DNA from: Bacillota bacterium
Lineage (GTDB): Bacteria; Bacillota; Clostridia; Christensenellales; Aristaeellaceae
Direction of reading: 5' to 3'
Length of the DNA: 42,502 nt
NCBI GenBank assembly: GCA_023411395.1
Contig: JAEYOV010000077.1
Coordinates: 1-42,502, forward strand
Position numbers and translations under genes: made by a program
Shown here: positions 1 through 8,637 of the stretch, piece after piece
How the letters are laid out: every line of letters starts with the position of its first letter
Numbering within the stretch: the stretch's first letter is position 1
Notes under the pieces: model-generated
Databases searched by the model: none
Seen by the model: the letters and a program-made list of their open reading frames with translations, nothing else
What the model was told of the DNA's origin: nothing

Positions 1-920
1 CACTTGCCGCCCTTCTTTACAAAAGCCAGGCCATTGTCAAATCCGTGTATGTTCTCCCACAGGCCATCCATTACAATATCACCGCTGTGGTCAATAAAGC
101 ACCATGTGCCATCCCGATTAACGGCGGCTAACCCTTGAGAAAAACCATAGCCGTCACTGGACTGGGGTTCAATAACATAGTTCCCGGTTTTATCAATGAA
201 ACCATACTTGCCCCTTTCTTCTATCAAAGCTACTCCTTCCAAAAAGCCCATAGCCGATTGAGCATTTAGCTGAAACTCGATCTCTCCAACCGCATTTATG
301 CAAAAGGCTTGGCCTCCTTTCCACACGAACACAAGCCCTTCGGAAAAAGAGCCAACACTATCCCATTCCAAACCAATCACAATATCACCTTGGCGATTAA
401 TAAAGCCCTCCTTCTTGTCCTTCTTGACAAGTGCCAGGCCTTCATTGTAAGACGGAACCCATCTTTCCCATATCGGAGGAACAATCAATCTTCCCCGAAT
501 GTCAATAAACCCCCATAAAAAATCCTTCTCCACTGCAACCATTCCTTCATGTGGTGTAGATACGAAGTCCCATTGGGGCTGGCCGATCACTTTGCCGTTC
601 AGGTCGATCATGCCCCATAACCCGTTTTGCTTTACGGAGGCAAAACCATTGTCGAAAGGGTAAACTTTTTCGTAAACAGCATCTGCAAGTATCCGGCCAT
701 CCCTGTGGATCAAGCCGATTTTCCCGTTGGATTCAAAGAAGGCCACCTGGCCCTGGTAGGCCCAGATGTAGTCAGGGGTGGCAGTCATTTCAGCTCGTGA
801 AGATGGGAGCGCAAATATTAACAAGGTTATTAGCAATAGACTGATAGACAATAGTCGAATCCACAGCAGTTCAATGCCTCTCCCCACAACTATCTTGCCA
901 CAACAATCTTTCTTGTACAA
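1..920 (-). CDS. Exported WG-repeat protein, 3' end beyond the window
   Basis: The minus-strand reading frame runs off the left edge, so the C-terminus is missing. It encodes repeated beta-type units of about 45 residues with the WG-repeat pattern (W/Y-G-h-I-D-x-x-G-x-h-V), for example GTWCFIDHSGDIVMDG near the edge. I place the start at a TTG at 920 because AGGGAGG lies nine bases upstream. This gives a basic N-terminus followed by a hydrophobic signal segment (LLLITLLIFALPSS). It is a close paralogue of the WG protein at 4054..5148; both begin the mature part with DYIWAYQGQVAFFESNGKIG. WG repeats form beta-propeller-like or solenoid binding surfaces; the ligand is unknown. It is the last gene of a duplicated large-protein/WG unit and lies about 200 bases downstream of the large gene at 1124. 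Confidence 0.8.
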   Translation of the reverse strand, partial: MYKKDCCGKIVVGRGIELLWIRLLSISLLLITLLIFALPSSRAEMTATPDYIWAYQGQVAFFESNGKIGLIHRDGRILADAVYEKVYPFDNGFASVKQNGLWGMIDLNGKVIGQPQWDFVSTPHEGMVAVEKDFLWGFIDIRGRLIVPPIWERWVPSYNEGLALVKKDKKEGFINRQGDIVIGLEWDSVGSFSEGLVFVWKGGQAFCINAVGEIEFQLNAQSAMGFLEGVALIEERGKYGFIDKTGNYVIEPQSSDGYGFSQGLAAVNRDGTWCFIDHSGDIVMDGLWENIHGFDNGLAFVKKGGK

Positions 921-1123
921 AAAATCAGGCCTCCCTATCAAGATCTTTCCACCCGCACGCCTTAACCGGGAGAGTAAGCATCATTATTAATAGATTAAAC
1001 ATTTGTGCGGATATACCTTTTCTTCCGTGTGTGCAATTTTGCATACGACATTGCCAGCCGACTGCCGTCGCTACAGCACCGTAAGGAGAAAAAGCATCAA
1101 GCACAAATCTACCTTGTCTAGGG

Positions 1124-3778
1124 TTATGGCAGAAAAGCAGCAGGAACCGTACCCCCCAAATAATCTCTCCACAGGTCATCAAGCAACATCTGCTTTGCTT
1201 TATTTTCATCACTAATAAACTTTTCGTTATATGCATCGGCCTTCTTCGTAACCGCATCCTTCCCCTGCATCACCATGGCATCCAGAACCATTTTCAGTGA
1301 TTGGGCAGGCACGCCCTCCACCACCTTTTGCCCCGCCCTTATCGCTTTCCATACCTTCCCGTTTCCGTCGAAGGCAAACCCCATCAATTCATCCAAACTG
1401 AATTTATCCATGACGACATCAATCCCCACGTTCCCGGCGCTGTACGCAAACACCTCGTCCGGCGTTCCGCCGCGCGAATATGCGTCAACGCTCGCCTCGC
1501 CCGCTGTATTGATCAATTGACCGGCAGCCTTGTAGGGGCCGTAGACATAGGAAGTGACGATAAAATCCATGCCTTCGGTACCTAACGTATACGCAAGCTT
1601 ACCAAAGCCCGACATATTCTCAGACGCACCGCCACGCATTTCTTCCGCCCACGAGCCCGGCATATATCCAGTACTGCCTGTATCATCATTTGTTGCTGTG
1701 TTTGCAATGCTCTGCACAACCGCCATGGGAGCGCCAATAATCGAAAGGGCAAAAGAAATGATTGTCCCCAGCACGGGATGTTCTTTCCCAAATACATAGG
1801 CTTCCTCTTTCACCCGTGCTTCCTGTACTGCCAGAATAACAGGCTTTATATGCTCGAAATACGCTTCCGCTGCGTCGATGCCCTGCGTATCACAAAGATA
1901 AGCAAACATTTTGCGCTGCCATTCGTTCGTACTCATGTGTATTGCGCCGGCAGTATACCGTTTAGGATGAATACCGCCTTCGTGAACGATGGAAGTTTCA
2001 TCGATTCTTTCAAAGAATTCATTAAAATTATCGTGATACGTTTTAAGGAATGCCTGGAAGTCCGGATCGGCCGCCATGCGCTGGTAGGCGATTTCCTCCA
2101 AGCCGTATTCCAGCTGTTCTTTTCTGTTCTTCAGCCCTTTCCAATATTCCGAATCCTGCATGATACGTGTTTCATCCAGGGCGATTTCCGCAAGCTCGCC
2201 AAGAAAATCGCTCTCCATGCGTTCAAACATGTCTTCCATGCTCTCGCCGGGCATCTGCCGGTACGTATAGATGTCCCCCAGCACAGAGTACTTTTTCAGC
2301 CCCTGCTGCTGGACTTCGGATGCGAAATCAGCAAATTCAGCGTAAAGCGACTCTACGGCTTTGTCATAGCCGCCTTCCAATTCATCGATTTGTTTTTGCA
2401 CATCGCTAATCTTTGTGCCAAGCGCTTCATAGTCTTTATCGTATTGATCAAAATCCGGGCCGTAATCATAAAACAACAAATGATACTGATCCTGTTCCAG
2501 GTTTGCTTTTTCAAGATATAACGCGTCAAGCTTTGCCTCCCGCTCGGGCCTGGTGTTTTCGAATTCCGTTTCCAGTTTCGCGAGCATGGCATCCAGGCCA
2601 AAGGAATCAGCGTACAAATTAGTCTGCTGTTGGTAAATTTCTCTGGATCCCGCGGGGGTATAGATATAGTATTTATCCCGGGGCGTGGGAAGGGTCGGAT
2701 CGTTTTTCAACTGCTCCCCGTACGAAATGGCGCGCACCCATTGCAGGGAGGTATCCGGGTATGCTTCCATATAATCATCCAGACACATCCCTTTTTCGTT
2801 TGCCGCTTCCCTTGCATAATACAAGTAATTTGCCCAATCGGACATCCGGGGATCATCATAGTACTCGGGCACACCATTTGGCCCCTCGCCCAGCTTATAC
2901 CGGTAGGCCTCGTTCATCATGATGATGTAGGCATAAAACCGTTCCTCGTTTTCAGCCTCCAAAGCAGTCTGGGCAGCCTGTTCGGCGGCTTCCTGCTCTT
3001 TCTTCGCCTTTTCCGCATCGGCCTGTTCCTGCTCGATACGGGCCTTGTTTATGGCGTAATATTCATAGAAGCCCGCCGTCCCGCCTTCCCAGGACAAAGG
3101 CGAGATGCTGTTTAACTCATTCAGCGTCCTGGCTTTTGTCATCCTCTCTACAATAGCGGAATTGCTGGCGAGCGTCATCGGGCCGGATGGGAAAGACGAC
3201 AATTGGCCGAAATCAACCGACGGAGGATTCGCTGCGGCGGCGCCTCCTTTTGAATTGTCTTCCGTTCCCCATCCTTTAGGCACAGCCTGCCAATGCTCCA
3301 CGCCGAACTGGTTTGTGTCTACCTGGGAATCAGAGTTCCCATAGACTTGCAGCGCAGATGCCATGGGTGGATTCACTTGAAGTGTTCTTTGCATATCTGC
3401 CTCATCGGCCAGGATCAGCCAATCCGGCTTTCCACCTTTATATTGGTAATACTGCTCCGTGGGCATGCCATAGGCCGTCGCCATGCCAAGCTGCGCGGCA
3501 TCCGCCTTCAGCGCTTCCCATTGCGGCATGTTGGCGGCGTAAGGATGAACGGGTCCGCCGGCCACGCCATTTGGCCTGTCCTCCGGCACAAATTCTTCCC
3601 ACGCTTTAATGAGCAGGTCAAAATCCTCCTCCGTCATGCGCCCATCGCCGGGAGATTGCACGGGAAGCGGCAATCGCCCATTTTCCCCCGCCAGATAGGA
3701 AAAGCCTTTGGGAAAGAATGGGAGGGGGGGGATTCTCCCCGTACCCGTATTGGGGCAACTGTTTCTTTTTCCAGTCAT
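1124..3778 (-). CDS. Very large phage virion-type protein (copy 1), frame-disrupted near the N-terminus
   Basis: An 884-residue open frame. It has an N-terminal module of about 60 residues shared with the gene at 6421..7653 (FFPKxFSYLAGENGRLPLP, then MTEEDFDLL). A long Glu/Ala/Lys-rich, probably coiled-coil middle follows. The C-terminal third has hydrophobic Gly/Ala-rich segments (GTIISFALSIIGAPMAVVQS and TPDEVFAYSAGNVGIDVVMDKFS). That tail resembles the long virion or DNA-delivery proteins of Clostridia phages; this is recognition of style, not a database match. The only good ribosome binding site (GGAGG, seven bases before ATG at 3797) starts a different frame reading MSSSFQDDWKKKQLPQYG. 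That frame joins the body only if the eight-C tract at about 3724-3731 loses one C. The first conserved MTEEDFDLL methionine is a fallback start. It has its own SOS-type promoter at 3880-3925. Confidence 0.75.
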   Translation of the reverse strand: MTGKRNSCPNTGTGRIPPLPFFPKGFSYLAGENGRLPLPVQSPGDGRMTEEDFDLLIKAWEEFVPEDRPNGVAGGPVHPYAANMPQWEALKADAAQLGMATAYGMPTEQYYQYKGGKPDWLILADEADMQRTLQVNPPMASALQVYGNSDSQVDTNQFGVEHWQAVPKGWGTEDNSKGGAAAANPPSVDFGQLSSFPSGPMTLASNSAIVERMTKARTLNELNSISPLSWEGGTAGFYEYYAINKARIEQEQADAEKAKKEQEAAEQAAQTALEAENEERFYAYIIMMNEAYRYKLGEGPNGVPEYYDDPRMSDWANYLYYAREAANEKGMCLDDYMEAYPDTSLQWVRAISYGEQLKNDPTLPTPRDKYYIYTPAGSREIYQQQTNLYADSFGLDAMLAKLETEFENTRPEREAKLDALYLEKANLEQDQYHLLFYDYGPDFDQYDKDYEALGTKISDVQKQIDELEGGYDKAVESLYAEFADFASEVQQQGLKKYSVLGDIYTYRQMPGESMEDMFERMESDFLGELAEIALDETRIMQDSEYWKGLKNRKEQLEYGLEEIAYQRMAADPDFQAFLKTYHDNFNEFFERIDETSIVHEGGIHPKRYTAGAIHMSTNEWQRKMFAYLCDTQGIDAAEAYFEHIKPVILAVQEARVKEEAYVFGKEHPVLGTIISFALSIIGAPMAVVQSIANTATNDDTGSTGYMPGSWAEEMRGGASENMSGFGKLAYTLGTEGMDFIVTSYVYGPYKAAGQLINTAGEASVDAYSRGGTPDEVFAYSAGNVGIDVVMDKFSLDELMGFAFDGNGKVWKAIRAGQKVVEGVPAQSLKMVLDAMVMQGKDAVTKKADAYNEKFISDENKAKQMLLDDLWRDYLGGTVPAAFLP

Positions 3779-3879
3779 CCTGAAAGCTCGAACTCATGCA
3801 GCACCCTCCTTGGTAAATGATCTTTCGGCCTTTGTCCAACGGCTGGAAAGGGTATGGAAGCCTCTTGCTGTACGCTTAC

Positions 3880-3925
3880 ATTATACAATATGAGAACGCA
3901 TGTTCCCCACCCTCTTTTAACACTT
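3880..3925 (-). promoter_or_regulatory. SOS-type shared promoter of the large virion gene copy 1
   Basis: On the minus strand, AAGTGTTAAAA (3925-3915) is followed by exactly 29 bases and then TATAAT (3885-3880). The LexA-like box GAACATGCGTTC (3905-3894) lies between them, over the -35 region. The same AAGTGTYAAAA-N29 arrangement occurs before the scaffold-like gene and before terS. There is no recognisable TTGACA -35, so an activator bound at the upstream motif is plausible. Confidence 0.7.
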
Positions 3926-3932
3926 TTCCAAA

Positions 3933-3965
3933 GAAAAGCCGCCCCAAATGGTGTGCATTTGGGGC
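3933..3965 (-). terminator. Intrinsic-terminator-like hairpin after the WG gene
   Basis: GCCCCAAATG and CATTTGGGGC (3941-3950 and 3956-3965) form a perfect 10-bp stem with a 5-base loop. On the minus strand it is followed by a short T-rich run. It sits between the WG gene ending at 4054 and the promoter of the next gene, so terminator and promoter are packed back to back. Confidence 0.6.
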
Positions 3966-4053
3966 GGGAGGGAAGAGGAAGCTTGCTGCTCAAAAGTATG
4001 AAATTAGCTGGGTATTAGCTATTTACCGGCATGCCATCTACAGATGATCCTTC

Positions 4054-5148
4054 TTACGGTTCCTTGATCCCAAAAAGGTATTCGCCGCGGCTGTTGATGT
4101 AGCCTATTTGCGAATTCTTCCACACTGTCGCATAACCGTTGCTAAAATTAGTGGCTTCTTCCCATTGATAATCCAGCACAACCTCACCGGACAAATCAAT
4201 ATACCCCCATTTCTCATCCTTTTTTACAGGTGCCAGGTCATTGAAAAAGCTCATGGCATCCTCCCACCGGTCATCCAATACAACGTTGCCGTTATGGTCG
4301 ATAAAGCACCAGGTTTCATCCTCCCGCTGCACAGCCGCCAAACCTTGTGAAAAGCTTCTGCCATTGATGAATTGCGGTTCAATCACAAACTCGCCTGTTT
4401 TATCGATAAAGCCACGCAAGCCAATAATGGAAAACGCCGCTAAACCTTCCGAGAATGCCAATGCTACCGTCCCAGTCTTGCGCAGCACTTCATGCCCGTC
4501 CACACTGATGTAAACTTGCCGAATTCCATCCACATGACGCGCAAGCCCTTCCTGGAACATGGTTGCGTAATGGTATTTTATGTCAAGAACGATATTCCCT
4601 TTTACATCGATAAATCCGTACATCAGATCCTTTTTAACCCACGCTAAACCTTCCCGAAAATACGAGACCGCATCCCAAACCGGCGGGATGACGACTTTGC
4701 CGGTTGTATCAATGAATCCACCGGCAGAATTCTTTATAACAAGCACCATCCCTTCGCAGGGGTGGTCGATCAGTTCCCATTGGGGCTCACTGATCACTTT
4801 GCCGGTCAGATCAATCATGCCCCATAAGCCGTTTTGCTTTACAGCGGCAAAGCCATTTTTGAAAGGGTATACTTCCTCGTAGACAGCTTGGGCAAGTATC
4901 CTGCCGTCTTTATGGATCAGGCCGATCTTTCCATTGGATTCAAAGAATGCCACCTGGCCTTGGTAAGCCCAGATGTAGTCGATGGTGATGGGGGATAAAG
5001 AGGCTGCGGTTTCCGCATAGGCAAGGGCGGAAGAAAAGGATAGAAGAATGGTAAGAAGCAAGGTGGCAAGCCGAAAATGAAACCCTCTCGAATAAATGAT
5101 GGGCATCAAGCATTTCTTGCCTAGGGAACCCTTATTGATTTTGGCCAT
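4054..5148 (-). CDS. Exported WG-repeat protein
   Basis: This 364-residue protein has a basic N-terminus and one hydrophobic segment at about 27-46 (LATLLLTILLSFSSALAY) typical of a signal peptide. It then consists almost entirely of WG repeats of about 45 residues (GLWGMIDLTGKVI, YGFIDVKGNIVL, WGYIDLSGEVVL). Such repeats form extracytoplasmic binding folds; no catalytic site is expected or visible. GGGGG lies about ten bases before the ATG. A promoter of TTGCGT-17-TATAAT form sits at 5238-5210. The gene lies between the two large virion-type genes and is paralogous to the WG gene at 1..920, as part of a duplicated unit. The role is unknown; a surface or cargo (moron-type) function is inference. 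Confidence 0.9.
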   Translation of the reverse strand: MAKINKGSLGKKCLMPIIYSRGFHFRLATLLLTILLSFSSALAYAETAASLSPITIDYIWAYQGQVAFFESNGKIGLIHKDGRILAQAVYEEVYPFKNGFAAVKQNGLWGMIDLTGKVISEPQWELIDHPCEGMVLVIKNSAGGFIDTTGKVVIPPVWDAVSYFREGLAWVKKDLMYGFIDVKGNIVLDIKYHYATMFQEGLARHVDGIRQVYISVDGHEVLRKTGTVALAFSEGLAAFSIIGLRGFIDKTGEFVIEPQFINGRSFSQGLAAVQREDETWCFIDHNGNVVLDDRWEDAMSFFNDLAPVKKDEKWGYIDLSGEVVLDYQWEEATNFSNGYATVWKNSQIGYINSRGEYLFGIKEP

Positions 5149-5209
5149 ACAATCATATCCCCCAAATTGTCAGAATGAATGTGCTGTCACTGCGATGCTG
5201 TCTATCTGC

Positions 5210-5238
5210 ATTATATAGGGATAACCGCGTGAACGCAA
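5210..5238 (-). promoter_or_regulatory. Sigma-A-like promoter for the WG gene
   Basis: On the minus strand TTGCGT (5238-5233), a 17-base spacer and TATAAT (5215-5210) precede the WG gene start at 5148 by about 60 bases. It lacks the AAGTGTYAAAA element found at the SOS-type promoters. Confidence 0.55.
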
Positions 5239-5351
5239 GAACAAGCATGGGCGGCCGGCGAATTGCACACAGCTTTCCTTTTCATTCGCCGGCTTGCATA
5301 TACCGCTTGGGCTATATTGCAGATTGTATGGCGGGAGCGCAAATCAAGTAA

Positions 5352-5380
5352 AGAAGGGAGGAGAAAATCCCATCCCTTCC
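5352..5380 (-). terminator. Possible terminator after the large virion gene copy 2
   Basis: AAGGGA (5354-5359) pairs with TCCCTT (5373-5378). On the minus strand the hairpin leads into TTCTTTACTT. It is a weak, imperfect stem between the gene ending at 5438 and the WG promoter. The rest of 5239-5437 holds no gene I can support. Confidence 0.35.
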
Positions 5381-5437
5381 TTCTGTCATTTTATGAATCT
5401 GTCGTCTACGCCTGATGCTTCCTCAAGAATGTCAGGT

Positions 5438-6505
5438 CTACTCCCTCTGAATTGTTTTGCTTAGAATATTCAGAAACTCCTTTGCGGTCTGTTTGGATAC
5501 CAAGCCGTCATCATACGCCGCCTGTACCCATTCGCTCAAGTCGGCAGCGGCAGTATCCAAGCCCGCATTCCACCCATACTCGGCGGCGCCGGTCACCATG
5601 CCGCTCAAATAGTCACTGGCAATGTCTTGCGGGTTGATCAGCGCATCGCTGTCTGTAAAGGAGAAGATATCTTTGTCCCGGTCATAGGTAAGCATGGCGT
5701 TCAATTTTGATGTAAGCCCGCTTACCGCATTATTGCCGCCATTGCTTATAAGCTCGCCCACAAACTTTTTTGCGCCATTTTTAACTGAGTCATCGACGGA
5801 AAAGACACCGTTTATGTCCGACGCCGCGCCAAAAAACCCTTCCAGCCAGGCATAGGCCGCAGTTTCCAACGGATCCGCGTCTTTTTCCTTGGCATCCTGG
5901 AAACTTAACGATGATTCCACAACAAAATTTGGCGTGAACTTCGGGTCTTGCGTCACGGCCTGCAAGCCACGCTTGATTGTGTTGTACGTGTTGAACATAT
6001 CCGGCCCGTACGCCATCAGGCTTTCCGTTGTGGGCAAAGGTGCAGACGTTCCCATGGACATGAGCGCAAGCACCACATTTGAAATAGCGCCGGCAACACC
6101 TTGTATGATTTTGTCCATGAGCGTCGGCTCCATGCTTTTCCCACCGGAACGCGCATACATCAGCATGTAGTAGCCATGGAGAAACTTTTGATATTCCCCC
6201 TCCAGATAATCCGCGCCAAAAATCGCTTTGCCCATGCTTAAATTGAAGTCCCCAAAAGAGACACCCGTATTGGTTATGAGTGTATATTCGTTCCGTTGCT
6301 CCGGAGTCCAGCTCTCCCACTGTGTTAAAAAGGAATCGAGCATTTCTTGTGTAGGCAGGGCTTGTGCCTCCAGGGAGTAATGATCCTTGATCGCCTGCTT
6401 TTGCTCTTCATACCATTGCTTCAGTTCATCCAGAGATTGGGGTATGCCTGCTTCATCCGTTCCGGCATGATTCCCTGTGCTGCCGGAGTCTGTTCCCGAG
6501 GCCAA
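5438..6505 (-). CDS. Large virion-type protein copy 2, C-terminal portion (second frame)
   Basis: This open frame of 355 codons overlaps the preceding frame (6421..7653) by 85 bases in the -1 frame. Its only start near the overlap is a TTG at 6505 just after an A7 run, with no ribosome binding site, so independent translation looks unlikely. The product has a hydrophobic Gly/Ala-rich section (GVAGAISNVVLALMSMG) and a tail (DPLETAAYAWLEGFFGAASD). This tail parallels the C-terminal third of the 1124..3778 protein (TPDEVFAYSAGNVGIDVVMD). I read it as the C-terminal part of one gene of about 738 codons. It is joined either by -1 slippage at A AAA AAT (about 6506-6512) or by a missing A in the assembly. 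The alternative is a true pseudogene. Confidence 0.65.
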   Translation of the reverse strand: MASGTDSGSTGNHAGTDEAGIPQSLDELKQWYEEQKQAIKDHYSLEAQALPTQEMLDSFLTQWESWTPEQRNEYTLITNTGVSFGDFNLSMGKAIFGADYLEGEYQKFLHGYYMLMYARSGGKSMEPTLMDKIIQGVAGAISNVVLALMSMGTSAPLPTTESLMAYGPDMFNTYNTIKRGLQAVTQDPKFTPNFVVESSLSFQDAKEKDADPLETAAYAWLEGFFGAASDINGVFSVDDSVKNGAKKFVGELISNGGNNAVSGLTSKLNAMLTYDRDKDIFSFTDSDALINPQDIASDYLSGMVTGAAEYGWNAGLDTAAADLSEWVQAAYDDGLVSKQTAKEFLNILSKTIQRE

Positions 6506-7653
6506 TTTTTTTGAAGCCGCTTGTATTCCATCTCCAATTGATCAAGCTCCCAATCCCTATTGTCTTCCCGTTGGGAGGTGAATGAAATAAGGCCCAGGGT
6601 CGCTTTTCTCACCCCGTCCATGTTTTTCATTTCTACCTCAAGTGTATCGGGATCAACACAGAACACTGCAACACCGCCGCCGCAAAGGGCCGCCGCGGTC
6701 TGTTTATCTTTGGGTGACAGCGCTCTTTCTAAAAAGGCAAGCCGTTCTTTTTCATTTGATGTTAAGGGGTGGAAATAAGCAGCACGCAACAGCGCTCCAT
6801 AATCAAGGATTGCGGATGTCATTTCGTGTTCCATAATGTAATTATCCGGAAGGGCATTGATCGTGTACTTAGGCTTGATCTGTTCCTGATCAATGGAAGG
6901 CATCATCCGGCGCAGTGAATCTTCTTCACTTTGCGTAATCGTTCCGTCATGCCACTTTTTCAGTAGATCATGCAGAATATCTTTGTCAATCCGATTCAGA
7001 TTGTTCAGATATGCCATCGCCTCGTCAACGGTCATGAAAGCAGGTGCTTGATTATGTTTCGCCTTCAAAGGCGCCTCTTCGGAAAGTACGGAAACCGCAG
7101 GCTCTTCCGCATTGGATGCATTGGTGCTTTGCATGCCTACCCCACCGGTCTGATCCGCCCTATCAGAATTATGCCTGTCCTTTGTCTGGTATGATGTCGG
7201 GAAGCCATCAGGATACATCTGTGCCAGAGTAATTTCCTGCTCCTGCTCGGGCAATGGGAGAGGATTCAGATCATACCATGAAATTTCCAGGTCGTCTGTT
7301 TGATGCTTGTCGGTTGATTGGGCAAGATCGTCCCAATATGTTTCTTCGTCCCGGATACTGCCTCCGGAAGCACTGTACCCGTTGTTTTTGATGCCACTCT
7401 CCATAAGCGGCCCATCGCTCACAAATTCATCCCACGCTTGCCTGAGCAGGTCAAAATCCTCCTCCGTCATGCGCCCATCGCCGGGAGATTGCACGGGAAG
7501 CGGCAATCGCCCATTTTCCCCCGCCAGATAAGAAAAGTCTTTCGGAAAGAACGGGAGGGGGTATCTCCCCCGTTCCCGTATTGGATCGGCTGATTCTTCT
7601 TCCAATCTCCGTATGGACCTGGCATATGCCTTCCTCCTTCGTATTGCAATCAT
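6421..7653 (-). CDS. Large virion-type protein copy 2, N-terminal portion (first frame)
   Basis: This 410-codon frame shares the N-terminal module of the gene at 1124..3778: FFPKDFSYLAGENGRLPLP, then MTEEDFDLLRQAWDEFV. Differences between copies in this block are mostly third-position changes (CCA/CCG, CCC/CCG, TCC/TCT), so this frame has been under protein-level selection. The in-frame upstream part (MIAIRRRKAYARS) looks non-native. The good ribosome binding site (GGAGG, seven bases before ATG at 7625) opens a different frame, MPGPYGDWKKNQPIQYG, homologous to the copy-1 leader. The two frames join only if the C5 tract near 7556-7560 gains one C. The frame ends at 6421, where the reading continues at -1 into 5438..6505. 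It follows the gene at 7686 by about 60 bases and appears to be in the scaffold operon. Confidence 0.7.
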   Translation of the reverse strand: MIAIRRRKAYARSIRRLEEESADPIRERGRYPLPFFPKDFSYLAGENGRLPLPVQSPGDGRMTEEDFDLLRQAWDEFVSDGPLMESGIKNNGYSASGGSIRDEETYWDDLAQSTDKHQTDDLEISWYDLNPLPLPEQEQEITLAQMYPDGFPTSYQTKDRHNSDRADQTGGVGMQSTNASNAEEPAVSVLSEEAPLKAKHNQAPAFMTVDEAMAYLNNLNRIDKDILHDLLKKWHDGTITQSEEDSLRRMMPSIDQEQIKPKYTINALPDNYIMEHEMTSAILDYGALLRAAYFHPLTSNEKERLAFLERALSPKDKQTAAALCGGGVAVFCVDPDTLEVEMKNMDGVRKATLGLISFTSQREDNRDWELDQLEMEYKRLQKNWPREQTPAAQGIMPERMKQAYPNLWMN

Positions 7654-7685
7654 CCCGGTCAGGCTCCGCGCATCGTGCCGTATGG

Positions 7686-8615
7686 TCAGCCGGTATACCC
7701 ATACAGCCCCAGGGTGCGCAATAGGGCATCCCTGGCGGATTTTTTAAGATTGAGCTGATTGATGTACCGGATGGCCGCCTGGGGGCTTTGCCGCAGCTGT
7801 TCCCTGGCCGCAGCCTCCTGGCCGCCGGTATAGCCGAATTTGTTGGGCTTGCTGTTGCTGGCACTATGCTCCGACAGCCAGTTGGACTGGGCCTGGTCCG
7901 CCTGGGCCTGCTGGAAGGCATAGTTCTGATCAGCCTGGGCCTGCTGGAAGGCATAGTTCTGGTCAAACTGCCATTGGGCCATATCATCCTGATGCAAGGC
8001 ATGGCCCTGGTTGAAGGCGCTGTCGGCGGCAGCCATGGCGGCGTTCAGACCGGTGTAGTAGTTGTTCACGCCGGCCTGGTATTGGCCGAATGCGTTGTTC
8101 TCCTGGCTCTGCAGGGCGGGAAGGTTGCCGAGCATCTGCTGGCCCTGCTGGTAATAGTTATTGGCGGCCTGGCCATACAGCTGCGGCACGATGCTGTTAA
8201 GCTGTGCCAGGGAATTCTGGTACGCCTGGTTCCCCGCCGTGGCGGCGTAGCTGTTGCCGTATCCCCCGGTGAGGGCAGCCATCTGGCCTGTTACATCCCT
8301 GGCGGCCGTCCGTCCCTGGTTGGTATAGTTGTCCTTGTACTGCTGGTACAGGGGATCGGCGTTCATGTCGTAGCGGAAGGCCTCCCGGTTCAGGATGCCA
8401 TCCAGCATCTGGTCGATCTTGGAGGAATAGGCGCTTTGGTAATCCTGGGGCTTGTTCTGCTGCCACTGGGAAAGAGCCTCCTGAGCGTCCAGATACTGCT
8501 GGCTGGGCGTCCAATCTGGTCTTGCCGATGGCGCGGCCTGGTCCTTGACAACGTCATACAGGGGCTCCTCCAACTGAAACTTTTTTTCATTGCCGGTACC
8601 GCTTTTAGTATACAT
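7686..8615 (-). CDS. Gln/Tyr/Ala-rich phage virion protein of podovirus-like type
   Basis: A 309-residue protein. I choose ATG at 8615 because GGAGG stands seven bases upstream; the longer frame to 8687 would add unlikely sequence and overlap the previous gene. It contains the block FRYDMNADPLYQQYKDNY followed by DVTGQMAALTGGYGNSYA. I recognise this as a recurring pattern in Clostridia phage structural modules, between head and tail genes. The second half is rich in Gln/Tyr/Asn and includes an imperfect tandem repeat, NYAFQQAQADQ. Length and composition suit an internal or tail-tube-associated virion protein, but the exact role is unknown. It sits in one operon with its neighbours at 8638 and 6421. 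Confidence 0.75.
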   Translation of the reverse strand: MYTKSGTGNEKKFQLEEPLYDVVKDQAAPSARPDWTPSQQYLDAQEALSQWQQNKPQDYQSAYSSKIDQMLDGILNREAFRYDMNADPLYQQYKDNYTNQGRTAARDVTGQMAALTGGYGNSYAATAGNQAYQNSLAQLNSIVPQLYGQAANNYYQQGQQMLGNLPALQSQENNAFGQYQAGVNNYYTGLNAAMAAADSAFNQGHALHQDDMAQWQFDQNYAFQQAQADQNYAFQQAQADQAQSNWLSEHSASNSKPNKFGYTGGQEAAAREQLRQSPQAAIRYINQLNLKKSARDALLRTLGLYGYTG

Positions 8616-8637
8616 GTACTTTCCTCCTTCTGTGTGA

